This document shows, one piece after another, positions 13,863-23,073 of a DNA stretch of 64,000 nucleotides. Numbering within the stretch: the stretch's first letter is position 1; every line of letters begins with the position of its first letter. Both the position numbers and the translations under genes were made by a program. The stretch lies in assembly GCA_036172265.1 (NCBI GenBank), contig JASFBA010000021.1:1-64000 (forward strand), in the 5' to 3' direction. The notes below the pieces were generated by a model. That model had not been told where the DNA came from. It saw nothing but the letters and a program-made list of their open reading frames with translations, and searched no databases. Source of the stretch: JASFBA01 sp036172265 (GTDB taxonomy: Bacteria; Chloroflexota; Chloroflexia; DTKN01).

Positions 13863-16679
13863 ATGTCCGAAAGACCTAAACTGGTTCTGATTGACGGCCA
13901 CGCCCTCCTCTATCGAGCCTATCACGCCTTGCCGGCCACGATGGTGACCTCTAAGGGGGAGCCGACCAACGCCCTCTACGGCTTCCTCTCCACCGTCCTC
14001 AAGGTGCTTTCCGAGGAGCAGCCTGATTATGTGATCGTCTGCATGGACCGGGGGCGAACCTTCCGCCACGACCTCTATAAGGAGTACAAGGCCCACCGGG
14101 CCAAGATGCCCGACGACCTGCGGCCGCAGGTGGATCGCGCCGAGGAGGTCCTGCAGGCCCTGGGCATTCCCTCCTGCGGCCTGGACGGGTACGAGGCCGA
14201 CGACCTTATCGGCACGCTGGCCCGCCAAGCGGAGGAGGCCGGCCTGGATACCCTTATCATCACCGGCGATAGCGATGCCCTCCAACTGGTCCGCGAGCAC
14301 GTCCACGTGCTCGTCCCCGGCCGGAAATACAGCGATACCGTTCGCTATGACCCCGACCGGGTGCGGGAACGCTACGGCTTCGAGGCCGAACGCCTGGTCG
14401 AGTTCAAGGCCCTCAAGGGCGACCCCTCCGATAACATCCCCGGCGTCCCCGGCGTCGGGGAGAAGACGGCCGAAGAACTGGTGCGCAACTTTGGCTCCCT
14501 GGAGGCCCTCTACGCAAAACTGGAGCAGGTTTCCCCACGCTACCGCAAGGCGCTGGAAGAAAATCGGGAGCAGGCTTTTCTCAGCCGGGACCTGGCCCGG
14601 ATCCGCACCGATGTCCCGATCCGGCTGGACCTGGAGGGCAGCCGCTTCGGGGCCTACGACCGTGAAGCGGTGGTACGCCTCTTCCGCGAACTCGAGTTCC
14701 GCAGCCTCCTGGAGCGGCTTCCCGGCCGGCGGGAGGTGGAGCCGGCCCCACCCTCCCGACAGTTGCCCCTCTTCGAAAGCGTCGCCCCGCCGGAACCCGC
14801 GGAGCATCCGGCCTACTGCATCGTCCGGGACGAGGCCGGCCTGAGGGAAATGCTCGCCGCCTTGGGTACCGGCCCCTTGGCCTTGGACACCGAGACCACT
14901 TCCACCCAGCCGATGGATACCGAACTGGTGGGAATTTCCCTGGCCCGGGGCGACGGCCGGGCCTGGTATATCCCGGTTGGCCACCGCACGCCCGACGGCC
15001 GGCGCCTTTCGGGGCAACTGCCCTGGGAGCAGATTCGCCAGTACCTCGCTCCTCTCCTTGGGGATGCCCGCATCCCCAAGATCGCCCACCACGCCAAGTT
15101 CGACACCCTGGTGCTCTCCGAGCAGGGACTGGAAGTGCGGGGCATCGCCTTCGATACCCTGATCGCCGCTTACCTGGTGGGCGGACGTTCGGGCCTGGCC
15201 GAGGGCGAGGGCGAAGCCGAAAGCGGTTCCGCCGCCCTCCGGAAGGACCGCTCCATCGGGCTAAAGAACCTGGCCTTTCGTTACCTGGGCGTGGAGATGC
15301 GGGATATCGCCGAAATCCTGGGCAAGGGAAGGGCCCAGCGCACGATGGATCAGGTGCCGATCGAGGTGGTCGGCCCGTATGCCTGCGCCGATGCCGATAT
15401 GACCTTCCGTCTGAAGGAGGTACTAGAAAAGCAACTGGTCGAAAACGGCTTGACCTCGCTTTTTGAGGAAGTGGAACTGCCGCTGATCGAGGTCCTGCGG
15501 GAGATGGAGCGCGTCGGCGTCCTCCTGGATATCCCCTTCCTCCTCCAGATGTCCCGGGAACTGCAACAGGCCCTGGGGGAACTGGAGGAGGAAATCTACG
15601 GATACGCCGGCCATCCCTTCAACGTCCACTCGACCCAGCAACTGGGCGAGGTCCTCTTCCGCGAACTGGGCCTGCCGCTCACGGCGACCAGCAAGTTGAA
15701 ATCCGGGGGCTACTCCACGGCCAGCGATGTCCTGGAAAAGTTGCGCACCGCCCATCCCATCGTTGAGGCAGTGCTCCGGCTGCGCGAACTGGCGAAACTC
15801 AAGTCCACTTATGTGGACGCGCTGCCCCTTCTGGTCAACCGGCGCACCGGCCGGGTGCATACCTCCTTCAACCAGACCGCCACGGCCACCGGCCGGCTCT
15901 CCTCCTCCGACCCCAACCTCCAGAACATCCCCATCCGCACCGAGATCGGCCGCAAGGTTCGTCAGGCCTTTATCGCCTCCCCCGGCTGGGTCCTGCTCTC
16001 GGCCGACTACTCCCAGGTGGAACTGCGCATTCTGGCCCACCTCTCGCAGGACCCCGGCCTCCTGGAGGACTTTCGCCGGGGCGAGGATGTCCACGCCAGC
16101 ACGGCGGCCACCCTTTTCGGCATCCCTGTCTCCCAGGTCACCCCGGAACAACGGCGCATGGCCAAGACGGTGAACTTTGGGCTGATGTACGGGATGAGCG
16201 ATTACGGGCTGGCCCAGCGGCTGGGGATTGACCAGAAGGTGGCGGCCCAGTTTATCTCCACCTACTTCCGCCGCTACGCCGGTGTGCGTCGCTACCTGGA
16301 GGAGACGGTTCGCCGGGGGCGGGAACTGGGCTATGTTTCCACGGTGTTGGGACGGCGCCGCTACATCCCGGAACTGCACTCCTCGAACCGCAACGTGCGG
16401 ATGGCCGCCGAGCGCGAAGCGGTCAACACGCCGATTCAGGGCACGGCTGCCGACATCATCAAGATCGCCATGGTACGGCTGTACCGCGCCCTCCAGGAGC
16501 GAAATCTGCGCAGCCGGATGCTCCTACAGGTGCATGACGAACTGGTGCTGGAGGTGCCGGAGGAAGAGGTCGAGGTCGTCGTTCCGCTGGTCAAAGAGGT
16601 CATGGAAGGCGCTTACCGGCTGGATGCGCCTTTACAGGTTGAGGTGCACACCGGGCCTAACTGGGGAGCCTTGAAATAA
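13863..16679 (+). CDS. polA: DNA polymerase I
   Basis: The 938 residues carry all three activities. The 5'-nuclease is residues 1-290 (LIDGHALLYRAYHALP, YEADDLIGTLA, GDPSDNIPGVPGVGEKTA). The 3'-5' exonuclease retains its metal-binding pair in LALDTETTS (Asp342, Glu344), so proofreading should be active. The polymerase has motif A DYSQVELRILAH (Asp715), O-helix RRMAKTVNFGLMYG and motif C QVHDELVLEV (Asp892). The O-helix Phe is the residue that disfavours dideoxynucleotides. The enzyme serves repair and Okazaki-fragment processing. An insert of Gly/Glu/Ala-rich sequence near residue 440-460 separates exonuclease motifs. It is followed at 5 bp by the kinase-like gene. Confidence 0.97.
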   Translation: MSERPKLVLIDGHALLYRAYHALPATMVTSKGEPTNALYGFLSTVLKVLSEEQPDYVIVCMDRGRTFRHDLYKEYKAHRAKMPDDLRPQVDRAEEVLQALGIPSCGLDGYEADDLIGTLARQAEEAGLDTLIITGDSDALQLVREHVHVLVPGRKYSDTVRYDPDRVRERYGFEAERLVEFKALKGDPSDNIPGVPGVGEKTAEELVRNFGSLEALYAKLEQVSPRYRKALEENREQAFLSRDLARIRTDVPIRLDLEGSRFGAYDREAVVRLFRELEFRSLLERLPGRREVEPAPPSRQLPLFESVAPPEPAEHPAYCIVRDEAGLREMLAALGTGPLALDTETTSTQPMDTELVGISLARGDGRAWYIPVGHRTPDGRRLSGQLPWEQIRQYLAPLLGDARIPKIAHHAKFDTLVLSEQGLEVRGIAFDTLIAAYLVGGRSGLAEGEGEAESGSAALRKDRSIGLKNLAFRYLGVEMRDIAEILGKGRAQRTMDQVPIEVVGPYACADADMTFRLKEVLEKQLVENGLTSLFEEVELPLIEVLREMERVGVLLDIPFLLQMSRELQQALGELEEEIYGYAGHPFNVHSTQQLGEVLFRELGLPLTATSKLKSGGYSTASDVLEKLRTAHPIVEAVLRLRELAKLKSTYVDALPLLVNRRTGRVHTSFNQTATATGRLSSSDPNLQNIPIRTEIGRKVRQAFIASPGWVLLSADYSQVELRILAHLSQDPGLLEDFRRGEDVHASTAATLFGIPVSQVTPEQRRMAKTVNFGLMYGMSDYGLAQRLGIDQKVAAQFISTYFRRYAGVRRYLEETVRRGRELGYVSTVLGRRRYIPELHSSNRNVRMAAEREAVNTPIQGTAADIIKIAMVRLYRALQERNLRSRMLLQVHDELVLEVPEEEVEVVVPLVKEVMEGAYRLDAPLQVEVHTGPNWGALK

Positions 16680-16684
16680 CCGCT

Positions 16685-18091
16685 ATGGATGGAGACGAAC
16701 TGCCCGTTGCCGAAGAGTTGCTGGGGTCGGTGGAAGCCGGTGGGGAGGCTCGGGAACGGCCCGGCCCGTCCCGGCCTTCTTCCCTATCCCGAGATGCCCG
16801 GCCGCCCGTCCAGGCCGCCCTCTTCTTACCACGGCCGGTTCTGGCTTTGCTCCCCGTTCGGGCCTGGGTCATCCTTCTAGTGCCCTTCCTCTTTTTCCTC
16901 TTCCACCTTCCGGCCAGCCATCCACCCCTCCTCTGGGCCACATTGGGCCTGGCCCTGGCCTCCCTGCCGCTTTCCTATGCCTTGAGGCAGCGTAACCTTC
17001 TGGAGCACCGCCTGGTGCGGTGGGTTCTGCCGGCCCTGGACCTCCTCCTGGCCGCGCTCCTCGTCCTGGGCAGTTGCTCCTCCCGTAGCCCCTTTTTCCC
17101 CACCTTTTACCTCCCGATCGCCTACGCCGGCCTGCTGGAGGGTTACGCCGGCGGCCTGGGCCTGGGGCTGGTGATCTCCGGCTTCTACGGCCTCCTCTAC
17201 GCCCTGGACTCCCACCCCGCCGAGCCGGTGCTGGCGCTGTCCTTGGCCCTCCTTTTCCCCTTGGCCGGCAGCATAAGCGGTTACCTGGGGCGTTCCTTCG
17301 CCCTTATGGGCCGGCGCAGCCAGGAGGTGCTCGAACAGGCCCGCCGGCTGTACCAAGAGGCCGAGGAGCGCCGTGCCCTCTATGAACGGTGGTATCGCGC
17401 CGTAGATCGCCTCAAGGCCGACTTTGTCTACTCCGCTTCCCACGAACTGCGCACGCCGCTGACGCCGGTCAAGGGTTATCTTCAACTCCTGCGCCACCCC
17501 GACTTTCCGATCCCGGAAGATAAGCGCCAGGACTATATGCAGATTATGGCCAACAACGTGGACCTGCTGGCCCAACTGGTGGACGACATCCTCTACCTCC
17601 AGCGGATCACCCGCATCCCCATCGACCTGGAGAAATTCGCCATATCAGAGGTGGCCCGGCAGGCGGTGGAAGAGGTGGCCGGCGAGGCCGAGGAGAGCGA
17701 GGTCAGCATCCATCTGGACGATTGGGCCGGCCTGCCTCCTATCCTGGGAAGCAGCGACAGCCTGAAACTGGTCCTTTCCAACCTGCTGGAGGCGGCCGTC
17801 CGCGATAGCCCGGCCGGGAGCGTGGTGCTCCTTTCCCTGCGGCCGGCCGGCGACGGTGTGGAGATTCGGGTGGCCGGGGCCGGCAAGGGCATCCCGGCCG
17901 AGCAACAGGAGCGTCTCTTCGACCTCTTCTTCCACGCCGACAGTTCGCCCACCTACGTCCTGGGGCGCGAGGGGTTGAGCCTGGCCGTAGTCCGCTACAT
18001 CGTGGAAATGCATGGCGGCCGCGTCGCCGTAGAGAACCAACCTCGGGGAGGGATGGCTTTCATCGTCCATCTCCCCGGCCGGCCGGGATAG
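16685..18091 (+). CDS. Membrane histidine-kinase-like protein with degraded ATP-binding motifs
   Basis: Product of 468 residues: a polar N-terminus, about six membrane helices (57-215), a short coiled linker, and a HisKA dimerisation helix with the phospho-acceptor His253 intact in SASHELRTPLTPVKGYL. The following HATPase_c domain is altered at key points. The N box reads NLLEAAVRDS, with Ala370 where the Mg-binding Asn belongs. The G1 box reads VAGAGKGI, with Gly398 replacing the adenine-contacting Asp. The G2 box is GLSLAVVRYIVEMHGG rather than GLGL. Catalysis is therefore doubtful, and it may act as a scaffold or phosphatase (inference). No partner regulator is adjacent. Confidence 0.85.
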   Translation: MDGDELPVAEELLGSVEAGGEARERPGPSRPSSLSRDARPPVQAALFLPRPVLALLPVRAWVILLVPFLFFLFHLPASHPPLLWATLGLALASLPLSYALRQRNLLEHRLVRWVLPALDLLLAALLVLGSCSSRSPFFPTFYLPIAYAGLLEGYAGGLGLGLVISGFYGLLYALDSHPAEPVLALSLALLFPLAGSISGYLGRSFALMGRRSQEVLEQARRLYQEAEERRALYERWYRAVDRLKADFVYSASHELRTPLTPVKGYLQLLRHPDFPIPEDKRQDYMQIMANNVDLLAQLVDDILYLQRITRIPIDLEKFAISEVARQAVEEVAGEAEESEVSIHLDDWAGLPPILGSSDSLKLVLSNLLEAAVRDSPAGSVVLLSLRPAGDGVEIRVAGAGKGIPAEQQERLFDLFFHADSSPTYVLGREGLSLAVVRYIVEMHGGRVAVENQPRGGMAFIVHLPGRPG

Positions 18092-18102
18092 GAGGAACAT
18101 CC

Positions 18103-18978
18103 TTGGAACGTACCCTGATGGCCCTTTTTGCCCATCCCGATGACGAAAGTTTCGCTACCGGCGGGACGCTGGCCCGCTACGCCGCCGAGGGCGTGCGGGT
18201 GGTGCTGGTCTGCGCCACGCGGGGCGAGGCCGGCATCGTCCATGACGAGGGGATGGTGGTGGCAGCGGAGGATATGGGGCGAGTGCGCGAAGAGGAGTTG
18301 CGCTGTGCCTGTCGGGTGCTGGGCGTCCAGGAACTGCACTTTCTGGGCTACCGCGATTCCGGCATGGCCGGTAGCCCCGACAACGACCATCCCCAAGCCT
18401 TTTGTCGGGCCGAGCCGGCCGAGGTGGTCGAGCGAATCCTTGCCCTCTTCCGCCGCTTCCGTCCTCAGGTCGTGCTTACCTTCGGGCCGGACGGAGGCTA
18501 TGGCCATCCCGACCACGTGGCTATCCACCGCCACGCCACAGCCGCCTGGAAAGCGGCCGAAGGCCTCCCGGAACCGCCGCGCAAACTCTATTATACCGCC
18601 ATCTCTGCCGCCGCCTTCCGCCGCATCCGCGAGGCGATGTGGCGGCATGGGCTGATTCCCGAAAAACCCTCGGAGGAAGAAATCGCCCGGCGGGGTATCC
18701 CGGAGGAACGCATCACCACCGCCGTGGACATCCGCGACTTCTTAGGAAAGAAACTGGCTGCCCTGCACTGCCACCGCACGCAACTTGCCCCCAACCACCC
18801 CTGGCTGAACCTGCCCCAGGACTTGCGACGGGAGTATATGGGTTACGAGACCTTTATCCTGGCCGAGGCCCGAGGCGTACAAGTTGCCCCGAAGGAAGAA
18901 GACCTGTTTGCCGGCCTCGTTCGGAACCGGAGGGTCAGAATCGGCAAAACTTTACAAGTGCCGGAAGACACGGTATAA
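18103..18978 (+). CDS. PIG-L family N-acetylglucosaminyl deacetylase
   Basis: The 291-residue protein starts at TTG (18103), seven bases after AGGAGG. It has the zinc motif AHPDDE (His11, Asp13, Asp14) and the second zinc site GHPDH (His135, His138). Family members remove acetyl groups from GlcNAc-linked substrates such as GlcNAc-PI, GlcNAc-inositol of mycothiol, bacillithiol precursors or lipid-linked sugars. The segment GYRDSGM also fits the family. Which substrate is used here cannot be told; no mshA, bshA or bshC gene is nearby. It is 11 bp downstream of the kinase-like gene and probably co-transcribed. Confidence 0.9.
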   Translation: MERTLMALFAHPDDESFATGGTLARYAAEGVRVVLVCATRGEAGIVHDEGMVVAAEDMGRVREEELRCACRVLGVQELHFLGYRDSGMAGSPDNDHPQAFCRAEPAEVVERILALFRRFRPQVVLTFGPDGGYGHPDHVAIHRHATAAWKAAEGLPEPPRKLYYTAISAAAFRRIREAMWRHGLIPEKPSEEEIARRGIPEERITTAVDIRDFLGKKLAALHCHRTQLAPNHPWLNLPQDLRREYMGYETFILAEARGVQVAPKEEDLFAGLVRNRRVRIGKTLQVPEDTV

Positions 18979-18979
18979 T
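18951..18979 (+). promoter_or_regulatory. Promoter inside the deacetylase 3' end, driving the VWA gene
   Basis: TTTACA (18951-18956), a 17-bp spacer and TATAAT (18974-18979) overlap the last codons and stop of the upstream gene. They give a leader of about 38 nt. Confidence 0.8.
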
Positions 18980-19024
18980 AAAACCAAACGGCACTTCCAA
19001 CAGGGCCGGCTGTAGGAGAGACCG

Positions 19025-20284
19025 ATGGAGCGCGACATCCGCCTGTCCTGTACCCCCAGCCGGGAGCGTTTGCCCGTGCTGCAGGAACAGCAGGTCCTTT
19101 ACCTTCTGCTGGAACTCCTCCCAACCGGCGGGGGAGAAGAACGGGCCCGCCTGCCGCTGGATGTCTGCTTGGTGCTCGATTGTAGCAGTTCGATGCGCGG
19201 CGACCGGCTGCACCAGGTCAAGGAAGCGGCCCGCTACATCGTCGGCCAATTGACCCCGGAGGACTATTTCTGCCTGATCACCTTCAACGACCGTGCCGCC
19301 GTGGTCGTCCCCCGGCAGCCGGTTCAGGCGCCGGCTGCCATCCGGGAACATATCTCGGAAATCCAGGCCTCCGGAGGGACGGAAATGGGCCGGGGGTTGG
19401 AACAGGCGCTGGAGCAGATGCTCCGGGTGGCCGCCTTCTCCGGCGTGCGCCGGATCATCCTTCTGACCGACGGCCAGACCTATGGGGATGAGCAGCGTTG
19501 CGTCGAACTGGCCCATAAGGCGCAGGAGGCCGGAATCGGCCTCACCGCCCTGGGGGTGGGAAGCGAATGGAATGAGGACCTCCTGTCCACGATGGCCGCC
19601 CACGGGAATAGTCGAAGCGAGTACATCGCCGGGGAAGAAGCCATTGTCCCCCTCTTTCGAGAGGAGATGCGCCTCCTCCAGGGCATCGTGGCCCAGGAGA
19701 TGGCCCTGACCCTGCAGCCGGCCCCTCAGGTGGAGGTCCGACACCTCTTCCGTGTGGCACCCGAAATCTCCCCGATGACGCTCCACGAAACCTGGGAAAA
19801 GGGCTACGATGTTCCTCTGGGGGAATGGCTGGGCGACCAGCCCCAGGTCTTCCTGGCCGAGGTCGTCCTGCCCCCGCTTTCCACAGGCCGGCATCGCTTC
19901 CTCCAGGTGGCTTTTTCCTACCGTCTGCCCCGCGAGAGAATCCGGCGGCAGGAAAAGTACGAACTGGCCCTGCCCTGCCAGGACCAGGTAAAGGAAATAG
20001 AAGTTCCCCCGAAGGTGAAGCGGGCACTGGAAAAGGTCACCGCCTACCGCTTGCAGGAACTGGCCTGGCAGGAGGTCCGCCGGGGCAATGTGGACCAAGC
20101 CACCCGCCGGCTGGCCTCGGTCATCACCCGGCTGGTGCAAATGGGGGAAGAGGAACTGGCCCGGAAGGTGGAGGAGGAAACCCGACGGTTGCTACGCACC
20201 GGGCAGACCTCCGCCGCCGGCAAGAAGGAAATCCGCTACAGCACTCGGCGTCTGGGTCGGCATTGGTCCGAGAGACCGGAGTAG
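19025..20284 (+). CDS. VWA-domain protein
   Basis: The 419-residue protein has no signal peptide or membrane helix. A von Willebrand A domain spans roughly residues 44-215, with an intact metal site: DCSSS (Asp52, Ser54, Ser56), the Thr in GGTEMG and the Asp in LLTDGQTYGD. The C-terminal 200 residues form a beta-rich VIT-like or Ig-like part followed by charged helices with many Arg and Glu. VWA proteins bind partners through the metal. Here the stop abuts the ATG of an FHA protein (TAGATG), so the two are likely partners in a phosphothreonine-dependent assembly (inference). It starts after GTAGGAGAG. Confidence 0.88.
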   Translation: MERDIRLSCTPSRERLPVLQEQQVLYLLLELLPTGGGEERARLPLDVCLVLDCSSSMRGDRLHQVKEAARYIVGQLTPEDYFCLITFNDRAAVVVPRQPVQAPAAIREHISEIQASGGTEMGRGLEQALEQMLRVAAFSGVRRIILLTDGQTYGDEQRCVELAHKAQEAGIGLTALGVGSEWNEDLLSTMAAHGNSRSEYIAGEEAIVPLFREEMRLLQGIVAQEMALTLQPAPQVEVRHLFRVAPEISPMTLHETWEKGYDVPLGEWLGDQPQVFLAEVVLPPLSTGRHRFLQVAFSYRLPRERIRRQEKYELALPCQDQVKEIEVPPKVKRALEKVTAYRLQELAWQEVRRGNVDQATRRLASVITRLVQMGEEELARKVEEETRRLLRTGQTSAAGKKEIRYSTRRLGRHWSERPE

Positions 20285-20848
20285 ATGACGATGATCGTCT
20301 GTCCCTATTGCCATCACAAGGTGCTCGAAGGAACGATCCTCTGTCCCGAATGCGGAGCCAGCCTGATTCCTGGCGAGATGTCCTCAACCGAGGAAACCGA
20401 ACCCTCCCCGGCCCGCGCTCCAGGGGAGGGCCAGCCACCTCCTGAGGACCCCGAGGCCCGTTCGGAAAGCCGGACCACGGCCCACATCATCCCCGCCGAA
20501 CTGCGCCTCCTCGTCCTCAACAGCGGGCGAACGATTCCCTGCCCGCTCAAGGAGGTGGTCCTGATCGGGCGCAGCGATGCCGCCGGCGGCATCTTTCCCG
20601 AGATCGACCTGACCCCGGACAACGGCTACCTGGCCGGTGTCTCGCGTCGCCATGCCCGCATCATCCGCCGGGGCAACGAATTCTACCTGGAAGACCTGGG
20701 CAGCCTGAACGGGACCTTCCTGAACCGCGACCGGCTGACCGCCCACGTCCCCGTGCCCTTTAGGGATGGCGACGAGATTCGCTTGGGCAATCTGGTAATG
20801 CGGGTGATTTTGGAGAAGATCGCTGCGGGTAGCGAAGGGGCAGGGTAG
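20285..20848 (+). CDS. Zinc-ribbon FHA-domain protein
   Basis: A 187-residue protein with an N-terminal zinc ribbon (Cys6, Cys9, Cys20, Cys23), a disordered Pro/Glu-rich linker (35-70) and a C-terminal FHA domain. The FHA domain shows the phosphothreonine-binding signatures IGRSDA, SRRHARI and LGSLNGTFLN. FHA domains read phosphothreonine on partner proteins. The gene directly follows the VWA gene without spacing, and the same pairing occurs around type-VI-like, gas-vesicle or signalling systems in other bacteria, none of which is evident here. No Ser/Thr kinase gene is in the window. Confidence 0.9.
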   Translation: MTMIVCPYCHHKVLEGTILCPECGASLIPGEMSSTEETEPSPARAPGEGQPPPEDPEARSESRTTAHIIPAELRLLVLNSGRTIPCPLKEVVLIGRSDAAGGIFPEIDLTPDNGYLAGVSRRHARIIRRGNEFYLEDLGSLNGTFLNRDRLTAHVPVPFRDGDEIRLGNLVMRVILEKIAAGSEGAG

Positions 20849-20907
20849 CCCTGTCCCGGTCGGCAGGGTGCCCCTTTGGGGATGCCCAGAACCCGAGGAG
20901 GGAAACG

Positions 20908-21150
20908 GTGCCTACACTTCTGATCCACGTGATCGGCGAGGAACCGATTCTGGCCGATGCGGAAACGCTCCCCGACCCCAAGGATCAGTTCCTCCACTTT
21001 TCCAACCCGCGCAAGCGTGACGGCAAGCCCGTTTCCTACGTCAGCCGGGGAGCGACCGACTTTTACCTCCCCTGGCATCGCATCAGCATCGTCGAAGTGC
21101 TGGGCGGTGCGGAAGAGGAAGTGGAGGTCGTGGAGTTCTTCCGCGAATGA
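20908..21150 (+). CDS. Small conserved-looking protein upstream of the radical SAM gene
   Basis: An 80-residue acidic protein starting at GTG, with GAGGAGGG upstream. Its sequence (MPTLLIHVIGEEPILADAE, then a NPRKRDGKP loop and WHRISIVEVLG) suggests a small beta-barrel, but I do not recognise a family. Its stop overlaps the start of the radical SAM gene (ATGA), which implies coupled translation and perhaps a shared function. No membrane segment or metal motif is visible. Confidence 0.65.
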   Translation: MPTLLIHVIGEEPILADAETLPDPKDQFLHFSNPRKRDGKPVSYVSRGATDFYLPWHRISIVEVLGGAEEEVEVVEFFRE

Positions 21151-23039
21151 GTCTTGGGGATTGCTCCGGCCGGCCTGAGGCCCTCTCGGAGGGACTGGAG
21201 CGCATCTTGCCCACCGTCAGCCGGCCGGCCCGTTACACCGGCGGGGAATGGAACGCCCGTTCGGCCAACTGGGAGCAGGCTCGCCTGCGTTTTGCTCTGG
21301 CTTACCCTGACCTCTACGAAATCGGCATGGCCAACCTGGGCCTCATGATCCTTTACGACCGGCTGAACCGGATGCCGGGGGTGCTGGCCGAGCGGGTCTA
21401 TATGCCCTGGGTGGATATGGAGGCGGCTATGCGCCGTCGGGGCCTCCCCCTCTACGGTCTGGAAAGCCGCCACCCCCTGGCCGATTTCGACTTCCTGGGC
21501 TTTAGCCTGCCCTATGAACTCACCTATACCAACGTCCTGGCCATGCTCGACCTGGCCGGCCTGCCCCTCCTGGCGGAGGAACGGGGACCGGAACACCCCC
21601 TGGTCATCGCCGGCGGCTCCGGGGCTTATAACCCCGAACCGATGGCCGCCTTTGTAGACCTCTTTGTCATCGGCGAGGGCGAGGAGGCCGTAGACGACCT
21701 GGCGGCCCTTTTCCTGGAAGTGCGGGCCTCCGGCGGCTCCCGGGAGGCTTTCCTGCGCCGGGCGGCCGGCCTTCCCGGCATCTATGTGCCCCGCTTCTAC
21801 CGGGTGGACTACCACCCCGACGGCACCATCTCCCGCATCTCCCCCGAAAGCACCGACATCCCCCGCCGCATCCACAAGCGGGTGCTCGCCGACCTTTCCG
21901 CATCCCCGCCCGTAACCCGGCCGGTGGTGCCCTATGTGGATTCGGTCCATGACCGGGCGGTGGTGGAGATTCAGCGGGGCTGCAGCCGGGGCTGTCGCTT
22001 CTGCCAGGCCGGAATCGTCTACCGGCCGGTGCGCGAGCGTTCGCCCCAGGAAGTGCGCGCTGCCGTCCGTGAACTCCTGGCCCAAACCGGCTACGAGGAA
22101 CTCTCCCTCCTCTCCTTCAGCACCAGCGACTATAGCCGCCTGCCGGAACTCCTGGAAGGGTTACAGGAAGACCACGCCGCGGCCGGCCTGACCCTCTCCC
22201 TCCCTTCCCTGCGCCTGGATGCTTTCTCCGTGGAACTGGCCGAGCGCCTTTCCCAAAGGCGGCATGTCGGCCTGACCTTTGCCCCCGAGGCCGGCACCCA
22301 GCGTCTGCGCGACGCCATCAACAAGGGACTGACCCGGGAGAACTTTGCCTCCACCCTGGAGGCCGCTTTCTCCCGTGGCTGGCGGCGGGTCAAACTTTAC
22401 TTCATGATCGGCCTGCCCACGGAGGACGACGCCGACCTGGCCGGCATCGTCGAAATGGTGCAGGAGGCCCTGCGCATCGGGCGCAAGCATGCCGGACGGC
22501 GGGCCCGGCTGAGCATCAGCGTGGCCCCCTTCGTCCCCAAACCCCACACCCCCTTCCAGTGGGCCGGCCAGGATTCCCCTGAGGTGCTGGAGGAAAAACT
22601 CCGCTTCCTTCGCCGCTCGCTACGCGACCCGGCGATCGAACTCTCCTGGCAGGATGTCTCCGCCAGCCGACTGGAGGCCGCCCTTTCCCGTGGCGACCGG
22701 CGTCTGTCCCAGGTGATCCTCTTCGCCTGGCAGGATGGAGCGCGCTTTGACGCTTGGCAGGAGCACTTTCGGGCGGAACGCTGGTGGGAGGCCTTTGCCC
22801 GGGCGGGGTTGGACCCCACCTTCTATGCCCAGCGCCCCCGCCCTCGCACCGAAATTTTCCCCTGGGAGCACATCTCCTGTGGCGTTAGCCGGGCCTTTCT
22901 CTGGAAAGAGTATCGCCGGGCTATAAGCGGCGAGGCCACCCCCGATTGTCGCAGCGGCCCCTGCGCCGGATGCGGCGTCCAGCGCCTTGTCCCTTGCGCT
23001 TTCCGCAACTCGTTTGCGCCCCACCCGGCCCTGTGGTAA
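21147..23039 (+). CDS. TIGR03960 family B12-binding-domain radical SAM protein
   Basis: Product of 630 residues. The N-terminal part (FALAYPDLYEIGMANLGLM, YMPWVDMEAAMRRRGLPLY, GFSLPYELTYTNVLAML) is the cobalamin-binding-like domain. The radical SAM core has the 4Fe-4S motif at Cys279, Cys283 and Cys286 (GCSRGCRFCQAG) and the segments LSFSTSDYSRL, LTFAPEAGTQRLRDAINKG and VKLYFMIGLPTE. A Cys-rich C-terminal region (CRSGPCAGC) may bind another cluster. The reaction is unknown. In many genomes a DUF2344/TIGR03936 protein accompanies it near rng and rplU, but none is present here. Confidence 0.9.
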   Translation: MSLGDCSGRPEALSEGLERILPTVSRPARYTGGEWNARSANWEQARLRFALAYPDLYEIGMANLGLMILYDRLNRMPGVLAERVYMPWVDMEAAMRRRGLPLYGLESRHPLADFDFLGFSLPYELTYTNVLAMLDLAGLPLLAEERGPEHPLVIAGGSGAYNPEPMAAFVDLFVIGEGEEAVDDLAALFLEVRASGGSREAFLRRAAGLPGIYVPRFYRVDYHPDGTISRISPESTDIPRRIHKRVLADLSASPPVTRPVVPYVDSVHDRAVVEIQRGCSRGCRFCQAGIVYRPVRERSPQEVRAAVRELLAQTGYEELSLLSFSTSDYSRLPELLEGLQEDHAAAGLTLSLPSLRLDAFSVELAERLSQRRHVGLTFAPEAGTQRLRDAINKGLTRENFASTLEAAFSRGWRRVKLYFMIGLPTEDDADLAGIVEMVQEALRIGRKHAGRRARLSISVAPFVPKPHTPFQWAGQDSPEVLEEKLRFLRRSLRDPAIELSWQDVSASRLEAALSRGDRRLSQVILFAWQDGARFDAWQEHFRAERWWEAFARAGLDPTFYAQRPRPRTEIFPWEHISCGVSRAFLWKEYRRAISGEATPDCRSGPCAGCGVQRLVPCAFRNSFAPHPALW

Positions 23040-23042
23040 AAT
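23014..23042 (+). promoter_or_regulatory. udk-prfB promoter
   Basis: TTGCGC (23014-23019), a 17-bp spacer and TAAAAT (23037-23042) span the stop codon of the radical SAM gene and precede the AGGAGG of udk. Confidence 0.65.
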
Positions 23043-23073
23043 AAAAAAGCCCTGAAGGGCAGGAGGAACGGCT

